Notes: generated from the letters alone by a model not told the origin. 64,000 nucleotides of DNA from Paratrimastix pyriformis (GCA_027972325.1 JAPMOS010000112.1:62001-126000), one strand, 5' to 3'; shown: positions 11,372 through 24,758, counted from the first letter of the stretch. A program made the numbers and translations.

Positions 11372-14300
11372 GGGGCAGACTGCAGGAAGGCCTTGGCCAG
11401 GGTGGAGACGCCCCTGATCCGGTCGTCCTCGTTGGGCGCCCACTGGGCAGGGCCCCCGGCCACTGCGGGGCTGGGGCCGGGGCTGGGCGCCCCCCGGGCC
11501 AGGGCCGGGGCAGCGGGCGAGCCGATCCGGGGCGACCCTGCGGGCTGGGCGGCGCCCTCGAGGGCCGCGGGCGGGGGCGTGGCGGCCCGGCCCAGGCCCA
11601 GGAAGGCCGCCAGGGGGCAGTCGGCGGGCGGCCGGGCGACCGGGCCCACCAGGGCGTACAGCAGCGGGTACAGAATCTGGCCGGGCAGGCCGGGCAGGCG
11701 GGCGGCAGCAGGGCGCGACCCGGATGCGACCCGATGGATGGGGCGGTCAGTGGGGGAGTGGGAGTGCGCGGGGTGGGGCAGCAGCCGATGGCCCGATGAC
11801 CCGCCACCTCGTCCCTCCCGGAGGACGGACCTGGGTGATGCCGGAGGGCACCAGGGAGGGCGGCTGGGGGCCGCACTGGATGAGCAGGGCCTGGACGCAG
11901 GTCAGGGCCTGGTGACGCAGGGGGGCCCGCCCCTCGAGGCACAGCGAGGCCAGGGCCCCCAGCACCAGCAGCGACCCTGCGGCCGCCCGCAGCCCAACCG
12001 GAGGGCCGAGGGATGGTCACCATGACGGGGCCACGATGATGCCTCTCTCCTCTCCCCCTCCCCCCCCCCCCCCCCCATCTCCCCTCCCCTCCCGGCCCGG
12101 GGCTGCTGCGGGACGGACCGGCGACGCAGGCCTCCTCGAAGGGGAAGGGGGCCTCGGGGGGCGGCGCGGGCCCGGGGGGCAGCGCGCAGGCGGAGCCCTC
12201 GGCCAATTCGGGGCTGGTCATGCCGCCCTGCTCGCCCAGGGTCGGGGCCGCCCCGTCTCGGGGCAGGGCCGGCATGGGGGCCGGGGCCGGCTGGAGGGCC
12301 CCCGGGCTGTACAGGCAGGCCGGCACGGGGGCAGCCAGGTGTGGACCAGGGCCCGCTCGGCCCGGTGGGCAGCACCAGCCCACCGTTCCCGCCACGGCCC
12401 CGAGGCGGCCCCTCGGCGCCGGGACTCTCAGGAGCCGCCGCCCCGTCGGCGCTGGGGGGCGCCGGGCCGGCCGCGGGGCCGGGGGCCGAGTGGAGGACCC
12501 CCTCGAAGAGCGCCACCAGCAGCTCGCACGCCTGGCCGGCCCCCCATGCGCCAAGTGGGGGGCGATGTGAGAGGAGGATCCGGTGCCAGGGGGGGTGAAG
12601 ATGTGAGGGGACGAGGGGACGAGGGGACGAGGGGACGAGGAGGGGCGGGGGGGGGGGGGGGGGGCGACGGACGGGCTGCATGTGGGAGGGCGTGTTGGCG
12701 AAGGTCAGGATGCACTGCAGGGCCGGCAGCAGCGTCCTGCACAGCAGGCCACCCACGAGGGAGCGCCCAGGAGTGAGCTTGGCATCCCGATGGCGGCGAC
12801 AGGGCAGGGGGCAGGCGCGGGGGGCAGGCGCGGGGGGCAGGCGCGGGGCAGGCGCGGGGCAGGCGCGGGGCAGGCGCGGGGGCAGGCGCGGCGGACCGCG
12901 GGCGGAGGTCCTTGGAGAGGACCAGGAAGCTGACCGCGTCGAAGCCGTACGCGCAGGCCGGGTGGCGGGCCGCCAGTCCCAGCAGGTTCATCAGCTCGGC
13001 CCAGCCCGAGCCGCTGCCGCCCCAAACAGCCCAACAGCAACAGCCCAACAGCCGAAGAGGCGCCCCAAACCCATTGCTGAGCGCTGTGCCGGTGCGGGGT
13101 CGGGGGGGGGGGGGGGGGGGTGCGTGGGTGCGGCCAGGCGGACACGAGGACGGGGGCGGCCGTCTTGACGAGCTGCAGGATGCCGGCGGCCAGGTGGTCG
13201 GTCAGGGCGGGCGGCACGTGCTGCTCGGAGGCCAACAGCCCCGCCAGCAGCCGCAGGATCTCGGGCACTGGCCCCACGCCCCGCCCCGCCCAGCAGCACC
13301 GTCAATAATCGCCCGCCAGGATGGACCGCCGGGGGGGCGCCTGGAATGGGGGGCGGGGGCGGGGGGCGGGTGGGCGGCGGACCCACTGGGGCTGTGGGCG
13401 ACCCGCTCGACGAGGCAGCAGGCAGTCGACGGCCGTCAGCAGCAGGGCCACGGGCAGGCAGGCTGCAGGGCCCCCGCGAAGCGCTCCGCCACGAAGGGCC
13501 TGCAGGGGGCCGGCCAGAGCACAACACGGATGGCACGGATCCCAAGCAGAACACAGCCACGGACGCACCGCACCGACGGCCCGTCAGAAGGGGAGGCAGG
13601 GTGGATGGAGGGCACCGGGCTGACGGGGGCATGGGGCATGGGGCATGGGGCATGGGGCATGGGGCATGGGGCATGGGGCATGGGGCATGGGGCATGGGGC
13701 ATGGGGCATGGGGCATGGGGCATGGGGCATGGGGCATGGGGCATGGGGGCAGGGGAGCAGCAGGGTGGTTGCGGACCAGAGAAGGCCGATCCGGTCGCGG
13801 TTGGCGAGGACCATGTCCGTGGCCAGCCGCAGGCAGAAGGCGGCCACCTCGATGGCCACCTCGGCAGGCACGGCGGCCGCCGGGGCCGACCCGCCCGCCG
13901 GGGAGGGTGCCACAGGGGAGGGCGCCGCCGGGGCCGGGCCGCCGGGACCGGGGGGCGCCGCGGCCGCGGCCGGGTACGCCTGGGCCTGGGCGGTCAGGGA
14001 GGCCTGCAGGGTGGCCTTGACAAGGTAGGTCAGGCTCTCGGCCTCCAGGAAGCGGCACTCGCTGAGCAGGCTCTCGGGCTGGCAGGCGGCAACCACCTGG
14101 CGCGCCTTGGCCTCGGCCTCGATCTCCTGCCCCGCCCCCAACAAAACGGCCCGGCCCGGCAAGGCCCCAGCAAGCCCAGAAGCCCCACATCGGCAGGCAG
14201 TCCGTGGGCAGGGCGGGCCGATGCGGCGGCAAGGCGGGGCGGGAGCACGGCAGGGCGGGGAGCACGGCAGGGCGGGGAGCACGGCAGGGCGGGGAGCACG

Positions 14301-17300
14301 GCAGGGCGGGGAGCACGGCAGGGCGGGGAGCACGGCAGCACGGCAGGGCGGGGAGCACGGCAGGGCGGGGAGCACGGCAGGGCGGGGAGCACGGCAGGGC
14401 GGGCGGGCCGACCTCGAGGTTGGGCTCGGCCGCTGGGGCGGGGCTGAGGGCCATGTAGCTGGTGATGGTCGAGAAGAACCCCGACCCGGCCCCCGACCCG
14501 GCCCCCTTCTCGGGCCGGGGCGGCTGGGGGGCGGGCAGCGTCACCGGGGGCAGGTTCTCCAGCGAGGGGCCCCCTACGGGCGCCGCTGCCGCGGGGGCGG
14601 CCCCGGCCGAGGCGCCCGGGCCGGCCAGGGCCCCGGGGGGTACCCCCAGCCCCCCCGGCGGGGAGGCCGCGCCGCCAGGCAGCCGCAGGGCGGCCGGGGC
14701 GGGCGAGGGGCCCTGCAGCAGGGTCCGGGCCGTGGCCGAAGGGGGCAGCGGCAGGGCCGTCAGCCCCGGGCCCGAGGCGGCCCCGGCAGCCAGCAGACCA
14801 ACGGGCGTCCCCACCGGCGGGGCAGCGCCATCTGCCCAGCCGACCGACCAGCCCGTCAGACCAGCCCCCGCCAGCCCCCCGAGGAGAGGTCGGTGAGGAG
14901 GCGGTCACCAGAGCCGCCACCAGTCAGGCGACGGGGAGGGGGGGGGGGGGACGAGGGAGACGGGACGGGAAGCGCGGGAGGCGAGACACGGACCCTCAGC
15001 CGGCCTGGAGGCGGCGGCGCTGATCTTGGCCAGGATGGTGGGCGGGGGCGGGGGCGGGGGCGGGGCCGCCGTGGCGGCGGGGGAACCGGCTGCCCCTGGC
15101 TGCTGCTGCTGCTGCTGCTGCTGCGGGTCGCGGCCACTCGGGGTGCGCGAGGGCTGGTGGCGCGGGGCGGCGGGGCGCGGGTGGACGGGTGCGAAGGAGG
15201 CCGGCAGGAGGCCCAGCTGGGAGAGCCGGATGAGGCACTCGAGCAGGTTGCACCAGCCGTAGCGCAGCTGGTCCCCGTAGGCGCGCATCACCTCGAACAG
15301 CATCACCGCCGCCGCCTGGGCCTTCAGCGACCGCCCGAAGGCCGCCAGGGGCCGGTCGTGGGTGGCCGTCAGGGCCGTCAGTTTGCTGCCCCGGGGCGGG
15401 TGGGTGGGCCAGGCGGGCAGGGGGAGACGCCAATGAGCCGTCCGCCAGGGTATGCCCGTCCGGAAGCCGGGGGGCCGGGGGGCTGGGGGGCCGGGGGCCG
15501 GGGGCCGGGGGGCCGGGGGCTGGGGGCTGGGGGCCGACCAGAGGTGGGCCACGACGTTGTCCATGACGTCGCTCAGACCGAAGTGGGCCAGCCGGGCGCA
15601 GGTCCGGAAGCCCTGCCCGACGCGGGTGGCCAAGACACGGGCGAGGCGAGTGGTGGATGAGCGGGGATGGGGGGGGGGGGGATGGGGGGGGGGGGGGGCA
15701 GGGCCCACCGCCCGAGGCGGGCCAACCGGAAAGAAGTCGCGGGGCGGGGCCGGAGGGAGGGAGGAGGGGCCGGAGGGAGGGTGGGAGGGGCCGGAGGGAG
15801 GGTGGGAGGGGGACCTCGAGGGCCTCCCGCCAGACGGCCGGGTCGTCGGACGCCTCCATTGCGGCCGCGATGGCCGCCATGGCCGCCGAGCGGAGGGTCT
15901 CGAAGCGGTCCCGGTCGAGGCACAGCGACACAAGCAGCGGCGTCGCCTGGCACAGCCCGCCAGCCCGCGGGGCATGGGGGAGGATGATATGGATGGCTGT
16001 GTGGCTGTGGTGGCTGTGATGGCCGTTTGTTGGGGTGGGTCGTGTGGCCGTTTGTTGGGGTGGGTCGTGTGGCCGTTGTGGCCGTGCGGCCGTGCGGCCG
16101 GGGGGGGGGGCGCCGACCTCGGGGAAGGGGGCGCGGGGATTGCGTGTGTGAGGGCCTTGTACTGGGTGTACTGCCACACCTGCCGGTCGGCGTCGTCGGC
16201 GGTGAGGAGGGCGTTGGCGTCGATGGAGGCGAACAGGTCCGTCAGCACGGCCCCCGGGTAGTCCTGGCCCTCGTTCTGGCCGGCCATCCGCGAGCAGAAC
16301 TGCTCCAGCGTCATCTTGTTCTGCCCCCCAGCCGCAGACACGACCCACAGCCAGACCCACAGCCACGACCCACAGCCACAGCCACAGCCACAGCCAGAGC
16401 CCACATGTGAACCAGCAGCCAGAACGACATGAGTCAGGGCCGAGGGAGGAAGGGAGGAGGGAGGGAGGAGGGAGGGAGGGAGGGAGGGAGGGAGGGAGGG
16501 AGGGAGGGAGGGAGGAGGGAGGAGGGAGGGAGGGAGAGAGGGAGAGGGAGGAGGGAGGGAGAGGAGGGAGGAGGGAGGGAGGGAGAGGGAGGGAAGGCGG
16601 AGGGCGCGGACCTTGACTTGGGGCTTGTGGTGGTCGGTGTTGAGCATCATCAGCGAGTATGCCAGCACGAAGCACGAGTCCCCGCTGCGGAGCCAGCCCG
16701 GGTGGTACCGGTGGAAGCGCTGCCCGAAGTACTGCCCACAGCCACAGCCACCCCACCGCCGCCGCCACCCACCGCCGCCACCCCACCGCCGCCACCCCAC
16801 CGCCGCCGCCATCCCGGCCGAGCGGAACCCACGACGATGACGAACCGGCCGCCAGACCCGCGGGGGCAAGAGGCCATGGCGGCCGTGGGGGCGGGGCGGG
16901 TGAGGGGGGGGGGGGGGGGGGGGGCGGACCTCGAGGATGCGGCCGATGACCTGGCCCTCGCCCGGGATGCGGAACCCCGACTGGCCCCCCGACGGCACGC
17001 CCGCGGCCCCCGCCCACAACACCACCAAAACACCGCAAACTCAGGCAAGGCGGGAGGGCTGCAGACGAGCGGCAGGCGGGGGGGGGGGGGGGGGGGGGCG
17101 GACGAGGAAGACGCGCATGGCCTCGTCGTAGGTGAGGCCGGCGAAGTCGAACGAGTCGCAGTACTCCTTGAGGACGGCCACGTTGAAGGGCTTGTGCGAG
17201 CCCATGTACTCGCCGACGACCTTCTTGTCCAGCTGGGGCGTGTTCCGGAAGAAGAGCGCAAGCCTCTCCGCGTCCGCCTCTCCGCTCGGCAGCAGCCCTG

Positions 17301-20300
17301 CACACGGGCAGGGGCAGGGGCATGGGTCGGGGGGCATGGGTGCGGGCGCGCGGGGATGTGCGGGCCCAGTGCCGGCGGGGAGGGAGGAGCGGGAGGGAGG
17401 GAGCGGGAGGGAGCGGGAGGAGCGGGGGCGAGGAGGTGGCGAGCGCGGACCCTGGAGGGCCTCGATGCCCTCCTTGGGGGCCTTGTTGAACTTGCCCGCC
17501 GCCCCCACCAGGGCCCGCTTGTACTGCTTCCACGCCCGGCGCACCTCCAGCCCGTGCTGCACCTGCGGCCCCGACCCCACCAGCCGAGGTCAGCGGCCAG
17601 CGGCCAGCGGCCAGCGGGGCGGGGGGGGGGGGGGTGCGAGCTGGGCAGCAGAAGCCGGCCGGGGGCGGGGGCGGCCGGGGCGGGTGGTACGGACCTGCTC
17701 GATGGTGGTCACAGGGCCCGTCGGGGGCCGGGCGGGCGCGGGGGCGGCGTCCGCGGCGGCCTCTGCCGGGCCGGGCTGCGGGCCCTCGGGGGGCGGCGCC
17801 GAGGCGGGGGCCGATGAGGCCGAGGCGGCCTCGAGCAGGTCGGCGGCGGGGCCGCACCGCTGGGCGATGAGGCGCAGGATGGACAGCAGCGACTCGAGGC
17901 ACAGCAGGTGCGCCCGCCCCAGGGGCTCGTTCAGCGGGAAGGTGAACTGCCCCCCCGCCCGACCGCCCGACCGCCCGAGAGTCACCAGCAACAGCCAACC
18001 CTTCAGAAATCAAGAGGGAGTCGTGGGGGACGGGGCGGGGTAGGGTGGTGGGAGGCGGGCATCCCCCCAGGGGGTGGGGATGGGGGATGAGGGCCGGGCC
18101 TTGGAGAGCTCCTTGCAGAGCTCCTCGAAGATGTCCCGGTGGTAGGGGCTCAGGTCGTACACACTGCCCCCGCGGCCCGGTGCATACACCACCCCCGCAT
18201 CCAGCATGGACACACGCGGGGGGGGGGGGTTGGGGGGGACAGAGCCGACGAGAGGCGTCGTCAGGGGAAGGAGGCGGGCGGAGGGCGCGTCGCAAGCAGG
18301 GGCAGAGGCAGGGAGGGACGGGGGGAGGGGGGGGGGGGGGGGGGCATGGGGTAGGGGGGCGGTGTGTGGGGGCCACAGGGCAGGGGGACCTGTAGAGCTC
18401 GAGGACGATGCCCGGGTCATTGCAGATGGCCAGCAGGGCCTCGAGGGTGACCTCGCGCAGCTCGGGGCGGATGTCTGCCTGGATGAGGCGCAGGTAGACC
18501 TCCCCACCAGCAGCCCCAGCCGCCCGATGAGGCCCCCGAAGGCCACCGCGGCCGCCGTGTGGAGCAGGTGCAGCGCCGAGCTCAACAGCGACGGGTCCGC
18601 CGTCCGGGTGTTCTGCCGCCCCAGCCCAGCGCCCCCACAAAGACCAAAGGCCCGTCAATCCCGTCACCCACCAAGGCCCTTCAACCAGGCCCCCCACCAC
18701 CCACCACCCACCACCAAGGCCCGTCAATCAAAGCCCCCCCCCCCCCCCCCCAAGACCCCGCCGCGCCCGCCAAGGCCAACCGCCCGGCCAGTCGGGAAGG
18801 GACGGGATGGAGGGCGGGGCGGGCGGGGGGCGGGGACGGACGACGAGGATCAGGCGTGCGGTCTCCTCGAGGAGGGCCCCGAAGGCCGGGTGGGGTGCCG
18901 CATGGCCGGCCCGGCGGCCGTCAGGGCGTCGCTGAGCAGCATCACCCCAGGGCCTGCGTGCCCGGCCGCTGCTCGGCCCGCGGGAAGCGGCACTTCCCGA
19001 AGAAGGTCGCCACCTGCACGAAACCCGCCGTGGAGCCGCAGGGGCGTCAGAGTCGCACCGGCCGATGGGCGCCCGATGGCACCCGATGGCACCCGATGGC
19101 ACCCGATGGGGGGCGGATGGATGGGGGGCGGATGGATGGGGGCGGATGGATGGGGGCGGATGGATGGGGGCGGATGGATGGGGGCGGATGGATGGGGGCG
19201 GATGGATGGGGGCGGATGGATGGGGGCGGATGGATGGGGGCGGATGGATGGGGGCGGGCAGGGGTTTGGCGCCGCCGACCTCACCGGGATCCTCGGCTGG
19301 GGGCGCGGGGCCCGCCTTGGGGGCCTCGGTCTCTCCCCCCGGAGTCACCGCCGGGGCTGGGGACGATGCGGCAGGGGCGGGTGATGCCGGGGCGGGTGAT
19401 GCCGGGGCGGGTGAGGCCGGGGCGGGTGAGGCCGGGGCGGGTGAGGCCGAAGCAGGGGCAGGGGCAGGGGCAGGAACGGCTGGCGAGCCGGCAGCGGCGG
19501 CGGAGGCGGCGGGTGCGGGGGGCGTCGATGGGGAGCCAACGGGGGAGCCGGCCGGGGCAGCCACCGCACCACCAGGGGCCGCAGCCGGGGTGGGCGGGTG
19601 GTCGTGGGCCCCGCAGGTGCACTGGTGGGGGCAGCCGGCTGGCGGGGCGCCCTCCGAGGCTTCGGTCGCTGGCGGGTCGTCGAGCGGGGCGGGCGGCGGG
19701 GCGGGCGGGTCGTAGAGGGAGGCCGTGTAGAGCTGGTCCAAGAAGCGGTTGTCGGCGCCCGGGTTGGGGTCGGCGATGTCGCACAGGAACCCGTACACAC
19801 GCAGCAGCATGTTGGCGTCGTAGGGCCGCAAGTTGGCCGCGGTGAGGGCCCGGTAGGCAGGCACCCGACCTGCGGCCGCAACCCCAGGCCGTCAGAGGCC
19901 CCAGGCCAGGCAGGCCAGCACAAGCCAGGCCAGGCCAGCCAGCAGACCAGGGCAGCAGGCAGATAGCCAAAGGGGCCGCAGTGCAAACAGACAGAGGACG
20001 TGATGAAAGAGTGCGCCCTCGCATGATGCCGAGGGTTCGCGGGTGGTGGGAATGGGAGCCTGTCCGCTCCTGGGTGGGCATGCGGGGCGGCGGGCATGAG
20101 AGGAGTTGCGGGCCGACCATCGCGATGCTTGTGGGCGGGGCGGCCGGGGCGGGGATCGGGGGCCGGGGGGCCTCCGGCCGGCTCGTCCTCGTCGGCCCGG
20201 AAGAGGATGCCCTGCGAGTTGACGAAGCAGCTGGGCCCCGGGCCGCTGGCGGGCCCCGCGGGGCCGGGCGAGGGAGAGGAGGGCGAGCTGACCGGGGCCA

Positions 20301-20701
20301 GGGCCAGTGGCTCCTCGGCCGTGCCCACGACCGTCCACTCGGGCTCCCCCGCAGCCCCGGGCGGCGGCGCCGAGCTGCACTGGGCGCCCCGCTCGCCCAC
20401 AGAGGCCAGCAAGGCAGGCGCCCTGCCCCGGCCGGAAACACGGCATACGTGGATGGACCCCAGCCCGGCGCCCGTATGGGAGGAGGAGGGGAGGGGAGGT
20501 GGCGGAGCCCAGGACGGCGCAGCGGCAGGGACAGAGGCAGGGACAGAGGCAGGGACAGAGGCAGGGACAGAGGCAGGGGCAGGGGCGGACCGTTCGAAAA
20601 GGGTCATCACTACGTTCCGCAGGGCGCGCTTGCCACAATCCCGCACCAGCACTGCCCCGGCGCCCACCACCACCACCACCACCACCACCACCACCACCAC
20701 C

Positions 20702-20735
<34 letters not shown>

Positions 20736-21714
20736 TCATCACCACCATCATCATCACCACCACCACCCGGAGCCGAAGCCGAAGCCGACGAGCCGTCCGA
20801 TCGAGCGTGAGCGGAGAGGGCGGCCAAGTGGGTGTGGGAGGCGCGTGCGGGCAGGTCGCCGAGCCGGACCGGATGCCTTGGCCATAAAAGCGATCTCGTA
20901 GAGGGACTTGAGGGTGTCCCAGAGGCGCTCGTTCGAGAGCAGGGTCCGGGTCCAGGGCGTCGTGGCCATGGCCGACAGCAGCTGCGCACAGCACCCACAG
21001 ACCCACCCCAGACCGGCAGGCCAAACAGCGGGCCAGAGAAGGTGTGACGGAGTGCCACGAGCCTGGCACAGCCACGGCCGGGCGGCCTCCCTTCCCGCTG
21101 GGCCGCGTCCGGTCCGGGGGGTGGGTGGGGGGCAGGACGGACTTCGACCATCCGCCAATAGACGATCTCGTCGTTCAGGGCATGGGTCTCCTCGAAGCGG
21201 CAGTGCACAGCGGCGTAGATGACGGCGTTGACATCCCGCGGGCTGTGATCTGCCATCGCAGGCGGTGGAGGGAGCGACTCAGGGGGAATCGGGCGGGGGG
21301 GCCGAACAGACTGAGGAAGTGGGCCGAAACGATCTGCTGGACAGATGCGAGCGCAGCGGCGGTGATGGGGCCCGTGGTTTGGTCGGAAAGAATGATGCTG
21401 AGAAAGGGTTGCAGCACCGTGAGCGGCTCGATTTCTACTGGAGAATGAGGAGACGGCGAGAAGAGAAAGCGATACGCACCCGTCGTACGCATCAGATAGG
21501 TCTTCACCGAGCGGAGCTCATCTTTGAGCGGCGACTGAAGCCCCCACAGGGATCACAGCCTGTTCGAAATGCAAAGCGCACAAACCTTTGTCCCAGGAGA
21601 GAATCTACTATTACGTTCCATAATGCATTTGATTTTGTTGATTTCGGCAATAATCCCGAGGACTCGAAGGCTTGTGCCCTGCGGGGGGACCGCAGGACAG
21701 GCTGCACTTTGCAT
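10510..21714 (-). CDS. Large Sec7-domain Arf GTPase exchange factor, GBF1/GNOM type
   Basis: Full-length gene of about 11 kb with dozens of introns. Start at ATG 21714 (MQSAACPAVPPQG) leads into the DCB domain: AEINKIKCIMERNSRFS, SPLKDELRSVKTYL, LQPFLSIILSDQTTGPIT. The Sec7 domain lies at about 17500-16150: KFNKAPKEGIEALQ, FFRNTPQLDKKVVGEYMG, SFDFAGLTYDEAMRVFL, then RIPGEGQVIGRILE with the catalytic Glu at about 16957. It continues as LAYSLMMLNTDHHKPQVK and NKMTLEQFCSRMAGQNEGQD. Long HDS-type helical repeats follow. The C-terminal ESLKNILLV-like signature appears as AQENLKNILLVLVATDVL. Stop at 10510. The product activates Arf GTPases at Golgi membranes. Sec7 exon junctions (donors at 16929 and 16611, GTCCGC) are confirmed by domain continuity. 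A gene split downstream of Sec7 cannot be excluded, but no start signal is evident there. Confidence 0.9.
10980..11052. repeat. GGGGCGC minisatellite
   Basis: Ten or so GGGGCGC/GGGGC units in an ArfGEF intron. Confidence 0.85.
11158..11293. repeat. ATGAGACCCGCC minisatellite
   Basis: Imperfect units of GAGACCCGCCATGACAT in an ArfGEF intron, followed by a TG run at 11338-11370. Confidence 0.85.
13628..13747. repeat. (GGGGCAT)n minisatellite
   Basis: About 17 near-perfect 7-base units in an ArfGEF intron. Because 7 is not a multiple of 3, all frames are traversed; long open frames across it are artefacts. Confidence 0.97.
14231..14402. repeat. GAGCACGGCAGGGCGGG minisatellite
   Basis: About ten copies of a 16-17 base unit, one shortened, in an ArfGEF intron. 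No spacers. Confidence 0.95.
16440..16606. repeat. GGGA/GGAGG purine tract
   Basis: About 165 bases of almost pure G and A in the intron between the Sec7 exons LMMLNTDHHKPQVK and NKMTLEQF. In the sense strand it is a long pyrimidine tract. Confidence 0.95.
19093..19258. repeat. GGATGGATGGGGGC minisatellite
   Basis: About eleven 14-base units in an ArfGEF intron, preceded by four CACCCGATGG units (19070-19105). Confidence 0.95.
20665..20766. repeat. (CAC)n/(CAT)n microsatellite
   Basis: About 17 CAC units grading into CAT and back, in an ArfGEF intron. It would read as polyhistidine on the plus strand but that strand is not coding here. Confidence 0.95.
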
Positions 21715-21818
21715 CCTTTACCTCTGGCTTGTGCTGCTTGAAAGTAGGTTTGCGTTTGGGGCACCCACAACAGTTTCAATGGGTTTCTGACCCCTCCTCT
21801 CTCATCTCGTAGAGAAAA
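21715..21818. promoter_or_regulatory. Head-to-head promoter region, ArfGEF and SPRY-ankyrin genes
   Basis: 104 bases separate the two opposed start codons. Moderately AT-rich with no recognised core element. Inferred from gene arrangement. Confidence 0.45.
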
Positions 21819-24709
21819 ATGCCCTCCTACCGGCATTCGTTCTTCGAAGAAAACAAGGATGCTCAGGTTGATCTGTTAATTGTTTTCTCCGCTCTCATGC
21901 CTGTCCCCGCTCTTATCTAGTACTGGGAGCTGAAGGTTGAGGAAGCTGACCCTTCCTTCGAATTCGGTCTGGATTGGATCATGCTTTTTGGACCCCTTCT
22001 CACCCCACGGCAGCGGTCGGGTGGGCCCATGCGGAGTACCCCGAGGGATTCATGCTCGGTCGGTCCCCCCTCCCCCCTCCCTCCCTCCCCTCCCTCCCTC
22101 CCTCCCCCCTCCCCCTCCCTCCCTCCCTCCCCCCTCCCTCCCTCCCTCCCTCCCTCCCTCCCTCCACCCACCCCACCCACCATCCATTGCCGTATTTCCC
22201 ATTGTTCCTCCTGAAATGCAGTTCATGTCGCTCCGCCCCCCCCCCCCCCCCCCAGGCTGGCGGCAGGGCTCGATTGCCTTCCACTGCGACGAGGGCAAGG
22301 TTTACTTCCGGGAGAACGGCTTCCTGCAGTCGTACCATTGCTGCAAGTTCGAGCTGGGCGACACGCTTGGCTGCGGGCGCACCCCGGCGGGCGAGTACTT
22401 CTTCACCCACAAGTCTGCCGCCCCCGCCGCCTCGGACGGGTCCCATCCGCTCGCTGCCCCCTCTTCTTCGGGCGCACCCCGCACTCGTCGCCGGCTCGGC
22501 ACGCCCCTCTGACCGACCGCACGGACTCCCTCACCCCCTGGCCCACCCAGCGGGGCCCGGATGCCGTTCACCTTCCGGCCGAGCCCGTTCGAGGCGCCCC
22601 TGCTGCCGGCGGTGAGCTGGCGGAAGAACGACGAGATCGGGACCTCGTTCGACTTCGAGGGCGACGAGTGGATGTACAAGCCCGCCCGGGCGCCCACCCG
22701 GGAGCAGACCGAGGAGCGCGTCGCCACCGCCTGCGCCGGGGGCAACATCGACCTGGACGGTCTGCAGTCCCCCGCCCCGTCCGTCCCCTTGCTGACCTCG
22801 GCGCACGGCTGCGGTGCAGCGCTGGACCTGAACCGAATGACCCACCTGATGGTGGCCGCCCAGCTGGGCGACGCGGCCTCCGTGGAGCGCCTCCTCGGCC
22901 ACGGGGCCTCCATCAACAGACCCCGGTCCGCCCCCCCCCCCCCCCCCCCGGGCATGGGGGGATCGGGGCGAGTTGGTTGTGGTTTGTCCCTTGGGCGTCC
23001 TCGGCACTGCTGATGATCCTTTCCCCGGGCGGGCTCGTGGGCCTCCCGCAGGCAACTGCTGCCCACCCTGCACATGGCCGTCCTGGGCGGCTCCCTGGGC
23101 TGCGTCCAGCTCCTCGTCGAGTCCGCCCCTCCGCCCTGCCTGGCCCCCGCCCCCCTCGTGCCCCTTCGTGGCCACGCTGCCCGGTGGGGCGATGCGATGC
23201 CCTCATGGATGGATGCGGGGTCTTGGGGCTGGCGGCGGGGGGCAGGCACGGGGCCGACATCAACGAGAAGGACGGGGCCCTGAAGATGACGGCCCTCCAC
23301 TACGCGGCCGAGTGGGGCCGGGTGGCCATCATCGAGTGGCTCCTCGCCCACGGGGCCACCCACAGCCCCCGGGCCATGGGCAAAGTCACCCCGCTCCACG
23401 CCGCCTGCTGCACGGCCCAGGCCCCGGTCCGTGGACCCGTGCCCTGCACCCCGTACCCTGCCCTGCACCCCGTACCCTGCCCTGCACCCCGTACCCTGCC
23501 CTGCACCCCCCCGTACCCTGCCCTGCACCCCCCCGTACCCTGCCCTGCACCCCCCCGTACCCTGCCCTGCTCCAGGCGGGACGACCACCGCCCCTCCTTG
23601 CGTCATCCAATCGCCCCCCGCCCCCTCGCCTGGTCTCCTCGCCCGGCCACCATTTGCCGTTGCCGTTGCGGCTGCAGGCTGCGCGCCTGCTGATCGCTGC
23701 GGGGGCCTCGGTGCGGGCCAAGACGGCCGACGGGTGGACGCCGGTCTTCTTCAACGCCATGAACGGCTGCCCCGAGGTGGGCCGGCTGCTGGTCGAGCAC
23801 GGCGCGGCCCTCACCGAGCGCCTCGACCAGGGCGCCCAGTCCATCCACACGGCCGCCGTCAACGGCAACGACCAGCTCATCAGCGAGGTGCGCGCCTCCC
23901 CGCCCCACGCCCACCCAGCCGCCCGTCCCCATCCCCCCCCCCCCCCCCCCCCCCCTCGCTCACGCTTCGGCTGTACGGGTGGCGGGGCTGCTGTCTGGTC
24001 GGGGGCAGGTCTACCTGCGGGAGCACCCGGAGATGGTCAACATGGAGAGCGACGACCGGGACACCCCTGCACACGGCCATCCTCAACGAGCAGCTCGCCA
24101 CGGCCCGGCTGCTCCTCGACCACGGCGCCGACGTCCGCCCCCGCTGCCCCCTCTGCCTCTCTGTGATCCTTGCACCCCGCTGCGACGGAGGCCTCACCGG
24201 TCGGCCGTGGGCGGCATGGGTGTGGGGGGGCCGGGGGGGCCGTGCCGTTGGGGGGGCGCAGGTGAACCACCCCGACGGGGACGGGGACTCGCCGCTGATC
24301 GTGGCCATGTCCAACGTGCCCTACCTGCCCCTCGTGCGGCTGCTGCTCGACCGGGGCGCCTCGATGGAGGCCCGGGGCGACCACGGCGACACGGCCCTGA
24401 TGCGGCTGTGCCGGGACGCGATGATGGAGGAGGACGAGATGCCCCAGCTGGCCGCCACCGACCCCGACGTGCAGGCCACCGAGGACGAGCTGCGCGCCCT
24501 GGGCATCGACCCGCACCCCGACAGCAGCGACGAGGAGGACGAAGACGAGGAGGCCGAGGAGGACGCCGAGGGCGAGGAGGCCGACGAGGGCGCCCACGGC
24601 CACGGCCACCACCACCGCCACCACGGCTGCGGCTGCGGCGACGACCACTGCGCTGACCACGGCCACTCCCACGGCGGCCACCACGACCATCACGATCATG
24701 ACCACGACC

Positions 24710-24758
<49 letters not shown>

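Noticed and set aside
13628-14402. Regular direct repeats that might look like a CRISPR array
   Set aside because: Units of 7 and 17 bases are contiguous with no unique spacers, inside introns of a eukaryotic gene.
14996-18727. Very long minus-strand frames (over 1200 codons) and many plus-strand frames across the ArfGEF gene
   Set aside because: They read through introns and arrays in GC-rich DNA where stops are rare; only the frame pieces matching DCB, Sec7 and HDS patterns are coding.
20665-20766. Polyhistidine-coding frame on the plus strand
   Set aside because: It is a CAC/CAT microsatellite in an intron of the minus-strand ArfGEF gene.
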